A DNA stretch of 39,385 nt from Deltaproteobacteria bacterium (lineage in GTDB: Bacteria; Myxococcota_A; Polyangia; Haliangiales; JADYYK01): contig JADYYK010000018.1 in the NCBI GenBank assembly GCA_020853705.1, forward strand, positions 1-39,385. Reading direction: 5' to 3'. Positions 35,976 through 39,385 of this stretch are shown here, piece after piece. The notes under the pieces were generated by a model. The model had not been told where the DNA came from, ran no database searches, and saw only the letters and a list, made by a program, of their open reading frames with translations. The first letter of the stretch is position 1; every line of letters starts with the position of its first letter. A program made the position numbers and the translations under genes.

Positions 35976-37091
35976 GTGGAAGCGCTGGAAGAGCTGGGCA
36001 GGTTGCTGCGGCCCGCGGCGGGCGGGCTGTACCTGGTGTCGACCGGGCTGAGCGAGCAGCAGGCGCTGCAGCAGCGGCTGTACGGCGCCGCCAGCGCGGC
36101 CGACGTCGACGCCCGCTGGCGCGAGGCGCTGGGCCGCATCAGCCACGCGCGCGCGATCATCCTGGGCATCCCGTCGGATGTCGGCGCCGGCTTCCTGCGC
36201 GGCGCCAACCTGGGGCCGCAGGCGATCCGCAGCGCACTGCTGGCCGAGGTGCCCGACTGGCCAGCCCGCGCGGCCGACGCCGGCGTGGTCGACATCGGCG
36301 ATGTCTTCGTGGTGCCGCAGCTGCTCGGCGACGACATGCTGTCGGCGGCGCAGCTGGCGGCCAGCCGGCGCGCCCTGTACCCCGACGTACCCGAGGCCAT
36401 CGCGCTGCCGGTGTCACCGCTGTCGATCGCGGAGCGCGCGCTCGAGCTGGTGCTGGGGCTCAGCCACGGGGTGCGACCGATCCTGCTCGGCGGCGATCAC
36501 TCGTGCACCTGGCCGGCGATGGCCGCGCTGGCGAGGGCGCGCCCGCCGGGGAGCCAGCGATGGTGCGTGGTGCAGTCCGATGCGCACACCGATCTGTTGC
36601 CGGAGCGGCTCGGAGTGCGCATGTGCTTCGCGACCTGGTCATTCCACGCCAACCAGCTGCTGGGCGGGGGGGGCCGCCTGGTGCAGCTCGGCATCCGGGC
36701 CACGCGCCACGAGCGCGGCCACTGGGAGGCCATGGGGGTGCGCCAGTTCTGGGCCGAGGAGTGCCGACGGCGCCCCGAGGGGGTGCTCGACGACATGGTG
36801 GCGCACCTGCGCGCGGTCGGCTGCACCGGAGTCTACTTCTCCAACGACATCGACGGCACCGACGCGGCGTGGGCCGACGCCACCGGCACACCGGAGCCCG
36901 ATGGCCTGACGCCCGACTTCGTGGCCGCGGCGATCCATCGACTCGGGCGCGAGTTCGGCCTCATCGGCGGCGATGTCATGGAGGTCGCGCCGCCCATCGC
37001 GCGCACCCCAGGTGGCGCCGAGCGCACCCTGGCGCTGGCGGTGCGCTACCTGCGTGAGACCCTGGCGGCGGCGCTGGGCAAGCCGGTCTGA
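35976..37091 (+). CDS. Ureohydrolase (arginase/agmatinase/formimidoylglutamase) family enzyme
   Basis: A 371-residue binuclear-manganese ureohydrolase-fold protein. Metal ligands are present: His175 in LLGGDHSCTWPAM, Asp202, His204 and Asp206 in QSDAHTDLL, Asp291 and Asp293 in NDIDGTD. GGDVMEVAPP near 330 is the usual closing motif. Length exceeds arginase (about 300) because of an N-terminal helical region (1-60). Substrate (arginine, agmatine, guanidino acids, formimino-glutamate) is not decidable here. GTG 35976 follows TACCCT; the frame is open far upstream, but that stretch is the other strand of the GH114 gene. Followed by the methyltransferase gene after 15 nt. Confidence 0.9.
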   Translation: MEALEELGRLLRPAAGGLYLVSTGLSEQQALQQRLYGAASAADVDARWREALGRISHARAIILGIPSDVGAGFLRGANLGPQAIRSALLAEVPDWPARAADAGVVDIGDVFVVPQLLGDDMLSAAQLAASRRALYPDVPEAIALPVSPLSIAERALELVLGLSHGVRPILLGGDHSCTWPAMAALARARPPGSQRWCVVQSDAHTDLLPERLGVRMCFATWSFHANQLLGGGGRLVQLGIRATRHERGHWEAMGVRQFWAEECRRRPEGVLDDMVAHLRAVGCTGVYFSNDIDGTDAAWADATGTPEPDGLTPDFVAAAIHRLGREFGLIGGDVMEVAPPIARTPGGAERTLALAVRYLRETLAAALGKPV

Positions 37092-37106
37092 CGGGGGAGG
37101 CACGCG

Positions 37107-38087
37107 ATGGATCTGCGTAGTTGCAAGCTGCGCTGGGCTGCCGGCCACGTGCGCGCGGTGGTGGTAGATGCCGGTGGTGAGCGCGGCCGCGACCTCGAGG
37201 GTGCGGCGGCGGCGCGCGTGCTGGCGGCCGCCGAGCCGCTGCGCGTGGCGCTGGCCGCCGGGGCGGACGCGCTGTCTATCGATGTGGGCGACCGGGTGGT
37301 GCGAGCCAGCGTGCCCGGCGTGCGCGCCGACGGGGCGCGCTTCGTGGCGCTGGAGGCCGAGGTGCGCGAGGTCGCGCGCGCCATCCTCAATGAGCTGCTG
37401 CCGTCGCGCGCGGCGGACGAGCCGGCGACGCCGAGCGACCCGGCGTTCTGGAGCATGATCTGGCAGACCGGGCGCGACGGCTGGGAGCTGGGGCGGGCGG
37501 CACCGCCGCTGGCGCGCTGGGTGGCGGCGCATCCCGCGCGGCGCGCGCGGGCGCTGGTGGTCGGGTGCGGTCGTGGTCACGAGGTGCGCATGCTGGCGCA
37601 GGCGGTCGCGGCGGAGGTCGTGGTCGGGGTCGACTTTGCGCCTGAGGCGATCGAGGCGGCGCGGGCGCTGACCGCGGACGGGACCGAGGCGGCGGCGGGA
37701 GCGGGGGCGGCGGGGGCGGGGGCGGCGGGGGCGGGGGCGGCGGCGGGCAGCCGGATCGAGTTTCGCCAGGCCGATGTGTTCACGCTGGCGGCGGCGCCCG
37801 AGCGCTATGACCTGGCGCTGGAGCACACCTGCTTCTGTGCCATCGCACCCGAGCGGCGCGCCGAGTATGCCCGCGTGATGCAGGCGGTGCTGGTGCCCGG
37901 TGGGCGGCTGGTGGGTCTGTTCTGGCAGCACGGGCGCGCAGGCGGGCCGCCGTTCTCGGTCACCCGCGACGAGGTCGAGCAGCTGTTTGTCGCGGCCGGG
38001 TTCGCGGTCGCTGGCGTCGAGAAGGCGCCCGACTCGGTGGCGTCACGCGCCGGGCAGGAGTGGCTCATCGAACTCGTGCGCGAGTAG
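37107..38087 (+). CDS. TPMT-like SAM-dependent methyltransferase
   Basis: A 326-residue protein. An N-terminal part (1-100) of unknown fold precedes a thiopurine-methyltransferase-like domain: FWSMIWQTGRDGWELG near 113-128 is a strong TPMT-family signature, then the SAM motif ALVVGCGRGHEVRMLA near 149, DFAPEAIEAARAL near 174, and EHTCFCAIAPERRAEY near 238. A Gly/Ala tract (about 197-212) from a 15-bp repeat (about 37696-37742) interrupts the domain. TPMT relatives methylate thiols, selenium or halides. ATG preceded by GGGGGAGG at 6 nt. Probably co-transcribed with the ureohydrolase. Confidence 0.88.
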   Translation: MDLRSCKLRWAAGHVRAVVVDAGGERGRDLEGAAAARVLAAAEPLRVALAAGADALSIDVGDRVVRASVPGVRADGARFVALEAEVREVARAILNELLPSRAADEPATPSDPAFWSMIWQTGRDGWELGRAAPPLARWVAAHPARRARALVVGCGRGHEVRMLAQAVAAEVVVGVDFAPEAIEAARALTADGTEAAAGAGAAGAGAAGAGAAAGSRIEFRQADVFTLAAAPERYDLALEHTCFCAIAPERRAEYARVMQAVLVPGGRLVGLFWQHGRAGGPPFSVTRDEVEQLFVAAGFAVAGVEKAPDSVASRAGQEWLIELVRE

Positions 38088-38138
38088 CTGGCCAGTGCAC
38101 CGATCCCCAGACCCGATCAGTGCGCTCGCGTTGCGGAT

Positions 38139-38157
38139 GCGCTTCAGCTGAAACGTG
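38139..38157. repeat. AT-rich palindromic site, upstream copy
   Basis: GCGCTTCAGCTGAAACGTG; core palindrome TTCAGCTGAA. It matches 17 of 19 bases of the copy at 39028-39046 inside the HNH gene. It lies in the 213-nt gap 38088-38300, 144 nt before the HNH start. Nothing else in that gap is recognisable. Confidence 0.75.
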
Positions 38158-38300
38158 TCCCCTGCCGCGACGGGCACCTTGTCTCGTTGGGTCGATAGCT
38201 GCCGTCGCCGGCGTCGTCGCGCTGGGATCTGCCCGGCGTCGATGGCCCGGGCCCAAGCGGGGCCGCAGGTCGTGTCAGACCGGCGTGGTACTGGCGAAGC

Positions 38301-39385
38301 ATGGAGACGCTGGACGTGTGGACGGTGGATCAACTCGAGGACGAGATCGCGTCGATCTCGACGCGCATCGCGGTCGCGACGGCGCGGATGCTGGACTGCC
38401 TGGGCGAACTGGACCGACGCGGGACCTTGAGCGAGGGCTTCGTGTCGCTGGCGCACTGGCTGCACTGGCGCACCGGACTGCGCCTGCCGTCGGCGCGTGA
38501 ACATGTGCGCGTGGCGCGGGCGCTCCGCGAGCTGCCGCTGGTCCGCGGGGCGCTGGGGCGCGGCGAGATCAGCTACTCGAAGGCGCGCGCGATCACCCGC
38601 GTCGCGAACCAGGGCAACGAAGCCCAGCTGGTCTCGATGGCGCAGGGCGGGTCGACCTCCCAGCTGGAGCGCGTGGTGCGCGGCGTGCGCCGCGTCGGGC
38701 TCAACGACATGGATGAGGCCGCGCGCGTGGCCGCCAAGCGCTACGTGCAGTGCTGGCATGACGACGACGGCATGCTGGTGCTGCAGGGGCGGCTCTCGGC
38801 CGAGGAGGGCGCGCTGCTCCTGAAGGCGATGGAGGTCGCTCGGTCGGAGGCCTTCAAGGCCAAGGCGCCGTGTGATCGGGCGGCGCAGCTGCTGCGGGTG
38901 GCGGAGCGGTCGCTCGGCGGCGAGGCGCGGGCGGGCGGCGACCGCACGCTGGTGGTGGTGCATGTGGATGAGGAGGTGCTGAAGGACAAGAGTGAGGACG
39001 GCGGCTGCCAGCTCGACGACGGCCCGAGCGTTTCAGCTGAAACCTGCCGGCGCATGGCCTGCGACGCCTCGACGGTGGAGATCAAGCACGGGGAGGATGG
39101 CCGCGTGGTGGACGCCGGCCGCAGGAAGCGACGCATCTCGAGGGCGCTGCAGCGCGCGGTGGCGGCGCGCGACCAGGGCCACTGCGTGTTTCCCGGCTGC
39201 CTGAACCAGATCGTGGATGGCCATCATGTGGAGCACTGGGCCGATGGCGGCCAGACCGTGCTGGGGAACGTGTACTCGCTGTGTCGGACGCACCATGTGC
39301 TGGTGCACGAGGGCGGCTGGAGGATGGAGGTCGGGGACCGCGCGCGGTTCTGGCGGCCCGATGGGCGCGAGTTCGAGCCGGCGCC
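38301..39385 (+). CDS. DUF222/13E12-type HNH endonuclease (3' end outside window)
   Basis: Reading frame open to the window edge, 361 codons seen. N-terminal DUF222-like helical domain (about 1-230; the LAHWLHWRTGLRLPSAREHVRVA stretch near 50 is typical by position), then an HNH domain: Cys295 and Cys300 in CVFPGC, His308/His309 in DGHHVEHW, Asn323, Cys328 and His331/His332 in SLCRTHH. This is the 13E12 family, often present in many copies in actinobacteria and myxobacteria; biological role is not settled. ATG 38301 gives a family-like N-terminus. Codons 244-248 (Val-Ser-Ala-Glu-Thr) are written GTT TCA GCT GAA ACC, rare codons in this genome that create a perfect palindrome. Confidence 0.9.
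   Translation, partial: METLDVWTVDQLEDEIASISTRIAVATARMLDCLGELDRRGTLSEGFVSLAHWLHWRTGLRLPSAREHVRVARALRELPLVRGALGRGEISYSKARAITRVANQGNEAQLVSMAQGGSTSQLERVVRGVRRVGLNDMDEAARVAAKRYVQCWHDDDGMLVLQGRLSAEEGALLLKAMEVARSEAFKAKAPCDRAAQLLRVAERSLGGEARAGGDRTLVVVHVDEEVLKDKSEDGGCQLDDGPSVSAETCRRMACDASTVEIKHGEDGRVVDAGRRKRRISRALQRAVAARDQGHCVFPGCLNQIVDGHHVEHWADGGQTVLGNVYSLCRTHHVLVHEGGWRMEVGDRARFWRPDGREFEPA
39028..39046. repeat. AT-rich palindromic site, copy inside the HNH gene
   Basis: GCGTTTCAGCTGAAACCTG, with the 14-bp perfect palindrome GTTTCAGCTGAAAC at 39030-39043. Near-identical to the site at 38139-38157. Confidence 0.85.

Noticed and set aside
38065..38256. Minus-strand peptide with Val-Ser-Ala-Glu at the upstream palindrome
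   Set aside because: A palindrome reads the same on both strands, so this similarity to the HNH protein is automatic and no gene start supports it.

Overview
The window looks like chromosome from a very GC-rich myxobacterium (Myxococcota; a Haliangium- or Kofleriaceae-like member is my best guess). The inference rests on extreme G/C at third codon positions, many small lipoproteins with Asp/Ser/Thr/Ala-rich linkers, FG-GAP and 13E12-type HNH proteins, and gene content. It is inference, not a database match. Genes are packed tightly: ATGA, GTGA, TTGA and TGATG start/stop overlaps are the rule, and I see no tRNA, rRNA, transposase or prophage genes.

Layout. 22-982: CRISPR array of type I-E character, 16 repeats and 15 spacers, with no cas genes in view. 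1103-3541: an unknown gene beside the array, a block of tandem palindromes, then a divergent FG-GAP lipoprotein and small lipoprotein. 3588-9777: a six-gene nucleoside catabolism operon (deoC-deoB-deoA-punA-cdd-amidohydrolase deaminase) behind a good sigma70-type promoter. It would cleave nucleosides, isomerise the pentose phosphate, split deoxyribose-5-phosphate and deaminate bases or nucleosides. 9854-11758: thioredoxin-reductase-like protein and an EamA transporter. 11755-17214, minus strand: an uncharacterised lipoprotein, then an overlapping operon read as D-aminoacylase-like amidohydrolase, XdhC, MobA-like nucleotidyltransferase and a tandem NTF2-like lipoprotein. 17262-19249: CysA-like ABC ATPase and cysteine synthase. 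19349-22373: six small mostly unknown genes (membrane, lipoprotein, SnoaL-like). 22493-23199: bfd-bfr iron storage pair behind a Fur-box-like promoter. 23209-25215: three unknown genes. 25301-33492: GH15 glucoamylase plus zwf-opcA-pgl-glk-gnd, a route from alpha-glucan to glucose to glucose-6-phosphate to the oxidative pentose phosphate pathway. 33517-35951, minus strand: GH114-like lipoprotein and a coupled large lipoprotein. 35976-38087: ureohydrolase-family enzyme and a TPMT-like methyltransferase. 38301 to the window end: a DUF222-HNH protein cut off by the edge.

Most notable points: (1) three divergent gene pairs carry back-to-back -10 elements that overlap by exactly the shared TA, and many starts lie 5-9 nt after a -10 box, which suggests largely leaderless transcripts; (2) a 14-bp AT-rich palindrome inside the HNH gene, written in rare codons, is repeated almost exactly upstream of the gene; (3) DeoC carries an N-terminal amphipathic helix and a four-cysteine cluster; (4) 6-phosphogluconolactonase has Cys on both sides of its catalytic His, next to an OpcA-dependent G6PDH; (5) three tandem palindromes follow the CRISPR-adjacent gene. 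No intergenic stretch exceeds 300 bases; the longest is 38088-38300.
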